A stretch of 64,000 bases of DNA from VAZQ01 sp963821505. Lineage in GTDB: Bacteria; Pseudomonadota; Alphaproteobacteria; Rhizobiales; Xanthobacteraceae. Position numbers and translations under genes: made by a program. The DNA is taken from contig CAWGEH010000034.1 of NCBI GenBank assembly GCA_963821505.1, forward strand, positions 310,001 to 374,000. Reading direction: 5' to 3'. The notes under the pieces were generated by a model. The model was not told where the DNA came from. It saw nothing but the letters and a program-made list of their open reading frames with translations, and ran no database searches. This document shows positions 49,080 to 59,300 of this stretch, piece after piece. Within the stretch, counting starts at the first letter, position 1. Every line of letters starts with the position of its first letter.

Positions 49080-50693
49080 ATGGCCGATCGTTTCGATGTT
49101 GTCGTCGCGGGCGCCGGGCACAACAGCCTGATCGCGGCCGCCTATCTTGCCAAGGCCGGATACCGCTGCTTGGTGCTGGAGGGCAGGCCGGTCGTCGGCG
49201 GCAATTGCGTGACCGAGGAATTGACGCTTCCCGGATTCCAGCATGATTCCTGTGGAACCGCTCATGTCGTGATCCAGGACAGCCCGATGTTGCGCAACGA
49301 CGAGCTCGGGCTCGCCGCGTACGGCCTCGAATACATTCATCCCGAAGTCGTCGTCCACGTTCCGTTCGCCGACGGCACGTATTTGACGCAGTACCACGAC
49401 ATCGAGCGTACCTGCGACGAATTCGCCAAGTTCTCCAACAAGGACGCCGCCGCCTACCGGCGCATGATCGCTGAATACGACGCGGTCAAGCCGATCTTCG
49501 ACGCGGTGTCGTATACGCCGATCGGATGGGACAAGCCGATCAACGAGCGGCTCGCCGAACATCCCGACGGCAAGCGTTGGCTGCGCCGGGTCGCGATGTC
49601 CGGCTGGGACATCATTCGCGATAATTTCGAGGACGATCATTGCCGCTCGTTCATGCTGTGGATGGCGTTCCAGACGGTGGTCCCGCCGGAATGGCCGATG
49701 TCGGGCCGGCTGGCCTACTCGCTGGTGTACGGCCGCCAGCGCTGGAGCTGGTGCGTTCCGAAAGGCGGATCGGGTGCATTCTCCGCCGCGCTGGCGCGGC
49801 TCATCGAAGCGCACGGCGGCATTATCCTCACCGGCAAGAGCGTGCGGGCGCTCATTGTCGAAAACGGCCGCTGCGCGGGGGTCGAATGCGCCGATGGCAG
49901 CGCATATCGCGCGGGCAAGGCCGTGCTGTCGACCATTCATATCAAGCATCTCGTCGACATGGCGCCGCGCGAGGCCTGGGGCGGCGACTTCGTCGCCGGC
50001 GTGGAGACGTGGCAGGCCGGTCCGACGCTGTTCGTCACGCATTACGCGACCACCGAGCCGATGCGGTTCGCGGTCGATGGCGGCGTGCGCGAGCCGATGG
50101 CCGTCGGCATCTTGTCGACGGCGACCCGGGCCCTGCGCATGGGCTACGACTACGCGCGCGGTGCCGTCGACACCGAAGACCCCGTTCTGCTCGCGGTCTG
50201 CCCTACGCTCGTCGACCCCGGCCGGGCGCCGCCGGGGAAGCACACGGTGAAGGTGATCGGCTTTCAGCCTTACGAACTCGCGGAAGGTCCGCAGCACTGG
50301 GACGAGATCAAGGAGCAGGTGTCGCAGGCCAATCTCGACTATTTGCGGCGCTTTGCGACCAATCTCACCGATGACAAGATCCTGGCGCGCGTGGTCGAAA
50401 GCCCGCTCGACCTCGAACGCATGAATCCGCACAATTGGCGCGGCTCGTGCCATGGCGGGGCGCAGAACGCGGCGCAATCCGCCAATATGCGGCCGGTCCC
50501 CGGCTGGGCGTCGCACCGCATGCCCATCGCCGGCCTCTACCAGACCGGCTCGACCACCCATCCCGGCGGTTCGATCTCGGCCGGCCCGGGCCGCAACGCC
50601 GCCGCCGTCATGCTCAAGGACTTCGGCAGAAGCCTCGACGAGGTGGTTGCGAGCAAGAGTGCGGCGCGGGTCGTCGCAGCGGTTTCCGATTGA
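49080..50693 (+). CDS. FAD-dependent oxidoreductase, phytoene dehydrogenase-like
   Basis: 537 residues from the ATG at 49080 (AGGAG 6 nt upstream). The N-terminus has the dinucleotide-binding motif DVVVAGAGHNSLIAAAYLAK and the following acidic residue in LVLEGRPVVGGN, the CrtI/PDH group pattern. The C-terminal FAD contact (GLYQTGSTTHPGGSISAGPG) is also typical. No carotenoid genes are nearby, so the substrate is probably a small metabolite of the same pathway as the amidohydrolase. Confidence 0.85.
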   Translation: MADRFDVVVAGAGHNSLIAAAYLAKAGYRCLVLEGRPVVGGNCVTEELTLPGFQHDSCGTAHVVIQDSPMLRNDELGLAAYGLEYIHPEVVVHVPFADGTYLTQYHDIERTCDEFAKFSNKDAAAYRRMIAEYDAVKPIFDAVSYTPIGWDKPINERLAEHPDGKRWLRRVAMSGWDIIRDNFEDDHCRSFMLWMAFQTVVPPEWPMSGRLAYSLVYGRQRWSWCVPKGGSGAFSAALARLIEAHGGIILTGKSVRALIVENGRCAGVECADGSAYRAGKAVLSTIHIKHLVDMAPREAWGGDFVAGVETWQAGPTLFVTHYATTEPMRFAVDGGVREPMAVGILSTATRALRMGYDYARGAVDTEDPVLLAVCPTLVDPGRAPPGKHTVKVIGFQPYELAEGPQHWDEIKEQVSQANLDYLRRFATNLTDDKILARVVESPLDLERMNPHNWRGSCHGGAQNAAQSANMRPVPGWASHRMPIAGLYQTGSTTHPGGSISAGPGRNAAAVMLKDFGRSLDEVVASKSAARVVAAVSD

Positions 50694-50714
50694 GCGACGC
50701 AGAGAGCAACCGTG

Positions 50715-51758
50715 ATGGAAGCGGAAGATGCCGTCATGCGCGCGATGGTGCTCGAGCAGCCGCGGACCCCGCTCGTCATGCGCGAGCGGCGCGTGCCGGC
50801 GCCTGCGGCGGGCGAGATCCTGGTCGAGGTCGCCGCCTGCGGTGTCTGCCGCACCGATCTGCATGTCGTCGACGGCGAGTTGCCTAATCCGAAGCTCCCG
50901 ATCGTGCCCGGCCACGAGATCGTGGGGCGGGTGGCGGCGCTGGGAGAGAGCGTCACCGGCCTCGCCGTCGGCGAGCGCGTCGGCGTCCCTTGGCTCGGCT
51001 ACACTTGCGGCATCTGTCCCTACTGTCGCAGCGGTCGCGAGAACCTATGCGATCGGCCGCTGTTCACCGGCTACACGCGCGATGGCGGCTATGCGACGCA
51101 CGCGCTCGCAGATGCGCGCTATTGCTTCCCGCTTCCCGAACACAGGGATAATGCTGAAATCGCGCCATTTCTTTGCGCGGGCCTGATCGGATGGCGCAGC
51201 TACCGCATGGCGGGCGCGCAGCGGCAAGGGGAGGGGGCAGGCGTGCAGGGCGCCGGCCTCGAAGCGCTGGGCCTTTACGGATTCGGCGCCGCTGCGCACA
51301 TCCTTGCCCAGCTGGCGACTTGGCAGGGCCACCGAGTTTATGCGTTTACCCGCAGCGGCGACACGGCGGCGCAGGTGTTCGCCAAATCTCTCGGTGCGGT
51401 CTGGGCTGGCGGGTCCGACGAAATGCCGCCTGAGCTGCTCGACGCCGCAATCATCTTTGCGCCGGTCGGCCCGCTCGTTCCAATGGCGCTCAAGGCGGTG
51501 AAGAAGGGCGGAAGCGTCGTCTGCGGCGGCATCCACATGTCGGACATCCCGAGCTTCCCCTATCGCCTGCTCTGGGAGGAGCGCCACGTCGTGTCGGTGG
51601 CCAATCTGACGCGCGCGGATGCACGCGAATTCTTAACGCTCGCGCCACAGGCCGGCGTGAAGACCGAAGTCACGCGCTATCCGCTCGAAGCGGCCGACGA
51701 GGCGCTTGCCGATTTGCGCGAGGGTCGGCTGCAGGGCGCGGCCGTGCTGATCCCATGA
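50715..51758 (+). CDS. Zinc-dependent alcohol dehydrogenase
   Basis: A 347-residue MDR-family dehydrogenase. It has catalytic zinc ligands in ACGVCRTDLH and GHE, structural zinc cysteines in CGICPYCRSGRENLC, and a Rossmann domain from LGLYGFGAAAHILAQ (the glycine motif is GFGAAA rather than GxGGxG). The spacing fits the AdhA/zinc-binding type. It lies 22 nt after the FAD oxidoreductase and is probably cotranscribed. Confidence 0.92.
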   Translation: MEAEDAVMRAMVLEQPRTPLVMRERRVPAPAAGEILVEVAACGVCRTDLHVVDGELPNPKLPIVPGHEIVGRVAALGESVTGLAVGERVGVPWLGYTCGICPYCRSGRENLCDRPLFTGYTRDGGYATHALADARYCFPLPEHRDNAEIAPFLCAGLIGWRSYRMAGAQRQGEGAGVQGAGLEALGLYGFGAAAHILAQLATWQGHRVYAFTRSGDTAAQVFAKSLGAVWAGGSDEMPPELLDAAIIFAPVGPLVPMALKAVKKGGSVVCGGIHMSDIPSFPYRLLWEERHVVSVANLTRADAREFLTLAPQAGVKTEVTRYPLEAADEALADLREGRLQGAAVLIP

Positions 51759-51849
51759 TTGCGGGTGGACAGACCTTGCGGGTTCTTGACGCCTGATTTT
51801 GGTGGCAGGTCACCAATGCGTCCTCGTAACTCCGCTCGACGTCGACCCG

Positions 51850-53229
51850 CTATGTCGAGACCGGGGCCGGCTCCGCGTGGCCGATGACGCGTCTGATCGA
51901 TGGAAAGCGCAGCCGCAACGCGCGCTCCACTTCGTCCACCCTGTCGTGCACGTCCGCCACTTTGAGTTCGGGCGCGACCAGGCAGTGGAAATTGACGATT
52001 TCGCCCCCATCGGATTCGCGCACGCGCACATCGTGGATCGCTCCGACGAAGACGACCTTGGCCGCAATCTCGGTCAGCGCATCGCGCACCATCGCAATGC
52101 GTTCGGGCGTGGCTTCGCGGCCGGGCTCGTCAAACGGTTGCAGGGGCTCGATATGGGTCTCGACCTCGACCCCCGGCCCCAGCTCCTCACGTATGTCTTC
52201 TTCAAGCCCGCTCGCAATATCGTGGGCGGCGCCCAGCGACAGCGTCCCGTCGACTTCGAGGTCGAGGGAGACCGCGAGGCGTCCTTCGATGGCATGCGCG
52301 GTCACATGGTGGATCGCGAGCGCGCGGTTGCGGGCGATCACCATGACGCGCTCGAGGACACTCTCATCGTCGAGCGCGCGCGGCTCCGTGGTCACCGTTA
52401 CCTCTGCGGCGCGACTGTCGGCGCGCACCAGTTCGACAATGCGGTCCTTGAGCGCCGAGACGCGGTCGAGCGGCAGCGTGCGACTGACCGCGACGACGAG
52501 GTCGACGAAAAGCACCGGACCCACCTGCCGGGCGCGCAGTCGCTCCAGTCCGACGACCCCCGGAATGCGCGTGACCGCGCCCCGAATCTTGTCGGCGGCT
52601 CCGGTAGGGGCGGTATCGGTCAGGGTCTCAACGGTGCGCCGGCCGAGTCGCCAGCCTGCGATACAGATGACCGCCGACACGACTATCGCCGCCACCGAGT
52701 TGGCCCGGGCATGGCCTAGCGCGACCCCCAGCAGACCGGCGAGCACCGCTAGCGACGACCACATGTCGGACTTGAAATGGAGTGCGTCTGCTTCCAACGC
52801 TTGGCTCGCGGTTTTTTCGGCAGTCCGGTAGAGCACCCGAGCACGGAAAAAATCGACCACGATCGAGAGCGCAATCACGGCGAATGCCCATGACGTGGCC
52901 TGAACTTCCGGCGGGTGCGGGCTCATGAGCCGTTTGACCGCCTCCCAGATCACCACGCCGGCGAGGCCGAACAAGAGTGCCGTTTCGGCGAGCGCCGTGA
53001 CGCTTTCGACCTTGCCGTGGCCGTAATGGTGCTCCTCGTCGGCGGGCTTGTCGGCGACACGCACCGCGAAATAGGTCATCACGGTCGCCCCGACGTCGAT
53101 GAGGGAATGGGCCGCCTCCGAAAGCAGTCCCAGGGAGCCGGTGAGTACCCCGACGACCGCCTTGGCCGCAGTCAAACCCGCTGACGCGGCAATCGAAGAC
53201 AGCGCGACACTCTGCTTGGCGTCCGGCAT
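51850..53229 (-). CDS. Cation diffusion facilitator (divalent metal efflux)
   Basis: A 459-residue CDF transporter. Metal site A residues appear in HSLIDVG and HFKSDMWSS; the HYGHGKVE loop is between segments 2 and 3. About six membrane segments fill residues 10-205. The cytoplasmic tail is long (about 250 residues) and seems to hold two tandem metal-binding dimerisation domains where most CDFs have one. It converges with the alcohol dehydrogenase and is divergent from nothing recognisable. The metal is not predictable. Confidence 0.9.
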   Translation of the reverse strand: MPDAKQSVALSSIAASAGLTAAKAVVGVLTGSLGLLSEAAHSLIDVGATVMTYFAVRVADKPADEEHHYGHGKVESVTALAETALLFGLAGVVIWEAVKRLMSPHPPEVQATSWAFAVIALSIVVDFFRARVLYRTAEKTASQALEADALHFKSDMWSSLAVLAGLLGVALGHARANSVAAIVVSAVICIAGWRLGRRTVETLTDTAPTGAADKIRGAVTRIPGVVGLERLRARQVGPVLFVDLVVAVSRTLPLDRVSALKDRIVELVRADSRAAEVTVTTEPRALDDESVLERVMVIARNRALAIHHVTAHAIEGRLAVSLDLEVDGTLSLGAAHDIASGLEEDIREELGPGVEVETHIEPLQPFDEPGREATPERIAMVRDALTEIAAKVVFVGAIHDVRVRESDGGEIVNFHCLVAPELKVADVHDRVDEVERALRLRFPSIRRVIGHAEPAPVST

Positions 53230-53358
53230 CCCCTGCCCCTGTGCCAGATGGCAGAAATAGGCAATATCCGCTTGAAGCCCGCCATCCGTGATTGCACGTG
53301 AAGTCTCGGAACGGGGTCTTCTGCTAGACTAGAACAATAAGATCCTGCCGGGTTGGCT

Positions 53359-56300
53359 TTACTTGAAGCTTCGCGACTGCTTCTCCAACTCCCTCGCGAG
53401 CACAGCCCCGATCTTCGCCAATGCATCGGGCTTCATCATGTGCACGTGTTCGCAGTCCACTTCGTGGACGACGATCTTGCCGCTGACATAAGGGGTCCAC
53501 CTTTCCACCTCGGGCGGGGCTTCGCCCCGCGTGGCAGCAAAAAACAGCATATCGCCGGCGAATCGTTGCGGACGGAAATTCAACGCCAGCCGCGTATTCT
53601 TCTTCAAGACCTGGATGACTGCCGCAACCTGATGCTCCTCGAGGTTCGAGAGTATATCTCCCGCCTTACGCAGGATATCCAACGCACCCGAAATCTGTAG
53701 CGGTTCCTCGCCTCGATAGTAACCCAGCGCCCTGAGCTGATCCGCAAGCAGTTTCTCGTCATCGAGTTCGGTGTCCCCCGCCGGCACGCCGGGCCCGTCG
53801 ATGGGGTAGCTGTCGAGAACAGCAAGCAGAGCTACCGTCTCGCCTTGGTCTTGGAGGCGCGTGGCGATGGCATGGGCCACCAGTCCGCCGAACGACCAGC
53901 CGAGCAGATTATAGGGGCCCGCCGGCTGGACCTTCCGAATCAAGGCCAGATAATCCGCCGCCATTTCGTCGAGGGTGTGAGGAGCCATTTGCGGCTGCAT
54001 GATCCCACGAGCCTGCAGGCCATAGATTGGACGCTCGGCCGGTAGGTGCCGCATCAGCCCGGAATATGACCAGCTCATGCCGCCGCCGGGATGGATGCAG
54101 AACAGCGGCCTCAGACTGCCGGAAGGGCGCAGCGGAAGCAGAACCTCGAGCGGCGACTGGTCGGGACGGTTGGCATTGAGCCGTTGGGCCAAAGCCTCCA
54201 CCGTCGGTGCCTCGAATAGGCTGCGGATCGCGATCTCGGCGCCCAGCGTCGAGCGGATGCGGCTGATCAGCCGCGTCGCCAGCAAGGAATGTCCTCCGAG
54301 CGCGAAGAAGTTGTCCTCGATCCCTACCCGTTCGACGCCCAGAACCTCCGCAAACAGCGCGCACAGCAACTCCTCCTGCGGCGTGCGCGGCAGACGCCAC
54401 CCCGCGAGGGCTGAATATTCCGGCGCAGGCAATGCCCGCCGGTCGAGCTTGCCGTTGGGCGTCAGTGGAAGACGATCCAGCATCACGAACGCGGACGGCA
54501 CCATGTGCTCGGGGAGGGTCTCCGCAAGATGCGCTCGCAGCTCTCTCGCTACAGGAAGCTGACCGGCGGCCGCAACCACATAGCCGACAAGTCGCTCGCT
54601 CCGGCCCCCATCCGCGCGCGCAATTACCGCCGCCTGCGCCACGCTGCCATGCCGCACCAGTGCGGCTTCGATCTCCCCGGGCTCGATGCGGAAGCCACGC
54701 ACCTTCACCTGCGCATCCGCGCGACCCAAAAACTCCAGCACCCCGTCCGCACGCCAGCGCGCCAAGTCCCCGGTGCGGTACATCCGGCTCCCCGCGGTGC
54801 CATACGGGTCGGCAGCAAACCGCTCCGCGGTCAGGCCCGCTTGCCCCAGATAGCCCCGCGCCAGCCCCGCTCCGGCAATGTAAAGCTCCCCGCATTCCCC
54901 GACGGCGACTGGCTCCAATTCCGCATTCAGAACGTAGGCGCGGTAATTGGGCAGCGGACGGCCGATCGGGATATACGGGCCGGGTTGATCTTCTTCGACA
55001 GTAAAGCCGACAGCGTCGATCGTAGTTTCGGTCGGACCGTACAGATTGGTGATGTTCGCGACGTTGAGATGCGTCGATATCTTTCGCCGCAATTCGATCA
55101 TGAAGGGCTCGCCGCCAAGTACCAGGTGGCGCAATGAGACGCCGTCCGGAGCACTGGAGATGAGGCTCTCCAACAGGGATGGGGTGCAGTTTAGGAGATC
55201 CACCCCCTTGTGTCTTACATAGCCCCAGAATCCCTCGGGTGACTCTCGAATTGTGTCGCTGATCACAACGATCGAAGCGCCATGAGCGAGAGGTAGGGCC
55301 ATCTGCTCTATCGAAGGATCAAAAGCAGGCGAACTCAGAAGCGCGATTCGGAAACCGGGACCCGCCCCGAATTCGGGTCCTAACGTGAGAATCTTATTGG
55401 TAAGGCTGGCGTGATCGACGATTACGCCCTTTGGGGTTCCGCTGGATCCCGAAGTGTAGATGACATACGCGGCGTTTTGCGGGGTGAGGCCGCTGCGCGG
55501 CGGGGTGGTGGGCTGCCGCGCGATGGCGGGCCAGTCGGCATCGAGGCAGACGATGTGGGCCTCATCGCTGCGCGCGCCGCCGATGCGCGCGTCATGCGAT
55601 GGCAGTTGCGCGCGCAGCGCGGCGCGGGTGACGAGCACCGGCGCGGCGGCATCGGCGAGCATGAAGGCGAGCCGCTCGCGCGGGTAGTCGGGATCGAGCG
55701 GCAGATAGGCGCCGCCGGCCTTGAGGATGCCGAGCAGCCCGATGAGCATCTCCAGCGAGCGCTCGATGCACAGCCCCACCACCACCTCGGGCCCGACCCC
55801 GAGCGCGCGCAGGTGATGCGCCAGCTGGCTCGCGCGCGCATCGAGCTCGCCGTAGCTCAGCCGCGCGTCCTCGAACACCGCCGCCACCGCATCCGGCGTG
55901 CGCGCCACCTGCGAAGCGAACAGCTCCGGCAGGGTCGCCGCCGGGATCACACGCGCGGTGTCGTTCCAATCGCACAGAATTTTCTGACGTTCCGCCGGCG
56001 GAAGAACGTCGGCCTTGCCGATCAGCGGCTTGGAGGCCGGCACTACGTAAGCAACCAGCCGCTTGCCACCGGTGCCGTCCTCGCGCGCTATCACCGCCGC
56101 CTGCGCAACACCCGCATGCCCCACCAGCGCAGCCTCGATCTCCCCCGGCTCGATGCGGAAGCCGCGCACCTTCACCTGCGCATCCGACCGCCCCAGAAAC
56201 TCCAGCACCCCGTCGCCGCGCCAGCGCGCCAGGTCCCCGGTCCGGTACATCCGGCTCCCCGCCGGGCCGAACCGGTCCGCCACAAACCGCTCCGCCGTCA

Positions 56301-59300
56301 GCCCGGCACGTCCCACATAGCCCCGCGCCAGACCCCAACCCGCAACGTAAAGCTCCCCGCAAACCCCCGCAGGCACAGGCTCCAATCCACCGTCCAGAAC
56401 GTAGACCCGCGTGTTCGATATCGGTCGCCCGATCGGAACGGAATCGTGGAAGTCGGTTCGACCGGTCACAGCGAAGCAGGCACTGAACGTCGTTCCCTCG
56501 GTGGGGCCATAGCCGTTGATCAATCGGCAACCGTTCTGCGCTTCGACCACGGCGCGCACGTGCGAAGCAGAAAGAACGTCGCCGCCCGCCAGCAGCTGCC
56601 TCACACCCGCTATCGCCGAAACATCCTCGTCGACCACCTGATGAAACAGCGCAGCTGTCAGCCACAGCACACTCACCCCGGTCGCTGCGATGGTGCGCTT
56701 TAGTTCGGCGATATCGAACGGGCCGCCCGAATAGACGACCAGCTTGGCTCCGTTGAGCAATGCGCCCCAAATCTCGAAGGTCGAGGCGTCGAACGAGAGC
56801 GGCGCCAAATGCAGAAAAACGTCGTCAGGTGTCAGTTCGACATAATCCACGCTCTTCACGAGCCTCACCACGTTGTGGTGAGCGACCACCACTGCCTTCG
56901 GTGTCCCCGTCGACCCGGACGTATAGATGACATACGCGGCGTTTTGCGGGGTGAGGCCGCTGCGCGGCGGGGTGGTGGGCTGCCGCGCGATGGCGGGCCA
57001 GTCGGCATCGAGGCAGACGATGTGGGCGCCATCGCCGTGCGCGCCGCCGATGCGCGCGTCATGCGATGGCAATTGCGCGCGCAGCGCGGCGCGGGTGACG
57101 AGCACCGGCGCGGCGGCATCGGCGAGCATGAAGGCGAGCCGCTCGCGCGGGTAGTCCGGATCGAGCGGCAGATAGGCGCCGCCGGCCTTGAGGATGCCGA
57201 GGAGCCCGATGAGCATCTCCAGCGAGCGCTCGATGCACAGCCCCACCACCACCTCGGGCCCGACCCCGAGCGCGCGCAGGTGATGCGCCAGCTGGCTCGC
57301 GCGCGCATCGAGCTCGCCGTAGCTCAGCCGCGCGTCCTCGAACACCGCCGCCACCGCATCCGGCGTGCGCGCCACCTGCGAAGCGAACAGCTCCGGCAGG
57401 GTCGCCGCCGGGATCGCACGCGCGGTGTCGTTCCACTCCTCCAGGATGGTGTGACGCTCCGCAGCGCTGAGAATGTCGAGCCTGCCGATCGCGCGCCCGG
57501 GATCGGCAACCGCTCCCTCCAGCAGCCGCACCAGCCGGCCCGCAATCGCCTCCACGCTCGCGCGATCGAACAGGTCGGGGCGATAGCTCAGCCGCAGCTG
57601 CAGCCGCTCGTCCGCCCTGGCCGCGAGGCTCAGCGGATAATGCGTGGCATCGATCCCGCTGAATCCGGTCAGCCGCAGACCGCCGGCATTGGCCGAAAGG
57701 CCGCTGCGGTCCACGGGATAGTTCTCGAACACGACCAGAGTGTCGAACAGCTCGCCCAAGCCGGCCAGGCTCTGGATCTCGGCCAGCCCGAGATGCTGAT
57801 GCGCCATCAGCCGGGACTGGCTGTCCTGCACCTCCTTGAGCAGCTCGAGGAAGGGTTTGCCCGGCGGCAGCTTGATGCGGAGCGGCAGCGTGTTGATGAA
57901 CAGCCCCACCATGCTCTCGATGCCGGCAATCTCCGGCGGCCGGCCCGCCACCGTCACTCCGAAGACCACGTCCTCGCGTGCGGTCAGCCGGCCGAGCACA
58001 ATGGCCCACGCCGCCTGGAGCAAGGTGTTGAGCGTCAGACCATGCTGGCGCGCCTGCCGGGTCAGTGCCGCGGTGAGCGTCTCGCTCAGCGCAAGCGCGA
58101 TCTGCTCGGGCGCGATCGGTCGGCCTCCTGAATCAGGCAGGGCCAAACGCGTGGCCTCTTCCAACCCCGCCAACGCCTCCCGCCAGGCCGCACGCGCGCC
58201 GGCACGGTCCTGCGCCGCGATCCAAGCGAGATAATCGCGGTAGGGCGTCACCCGCGGCAGGGCCGCGGCATCGCCAAGCTGCCCGGGATGAAGCTGCTGC
58301 GCATAAAGCGTGAGCAGCTCCTGCACCAGCACCGGCATCGACCAGCCATCCATCACGATGTGATGGTTGGTGAGCACCAGCCGATGCTCCTCGGCAGCGA
58401 GCCGGATCAGCGCAAAGCGAACGAGCGGCGCAGCAGCAAGGTCGAAACCCTCGGCGCGCTCCTGCGCCAGGATATCCACCCGTCGCTGCACGCGCTCGGC
58501 GGCATCGAGCCGTGACAGATCGATGCAACGCCAGGGCGTCGCCACCTCCGGCACGATGATCTGCACCGGCCGACTGAGGTTGTCGTGGCGGAAGCTCGCG
58601 CGCAGACTGGCATGGCGCGCCACCAGTGCCGCGACCGCCTGTTTGAGCACCGCGCTGTCGAGCGCTCCCTCCAGCGTCAGCTCCAGCTGCACCGTGTAGA
58701 CATCGTGCGCCTGCGCGTCATAAAGCGCATGGAACAGCAGCCCCTCCTGCAGCGGCGACAATGGCAGGATGTCCTCGATCCGCCCATACCTGCTCTCCAG
58801 CCCCTCGATCTCGGCCTGCGTGAGCGCCACCAATGGCAGGTCGCTGGGCGTGCGACCGCCGGCGCCGGGCGCCGCCACATGGCGAACCAGCGCTTCCAGC
58901 GCCGCAAACCAGCGTTCCGCCAGATCGCGAATCTCGGCTTCGCTCACCAGCGCCGGCGCCCATGACCAGTTGGCTGTGAGCCTTGGCCCCTCGCGATCAT
59001 CGAGCGTGAGCGCGTTGACCTCGAGGCCGTGGGGAAGCGGCATCGCCCAGTCGCCGGCGCCGAGCTTTACCGCCTCGCCGGCAACGGCCCAGTCCGCCGC
59101 CGCCGGCGCCGCAAAGCGGCCGAGATAGTTGAAGCCGATCTGCGGCGCCGCAAACCCGGCAAGCCGCGCGGCCGTCTGCGGGTTCAAATAATGCAGCAGC
59201 CCGTAGCCCAGCCCGTTGTCCGGCAGCGCGTGCAGCTGCTCCTTGATGAGCTTGAGCACCCGCCCGAGCGCGCCGCCGCCCGCCATCGCTTCCTCGACAT

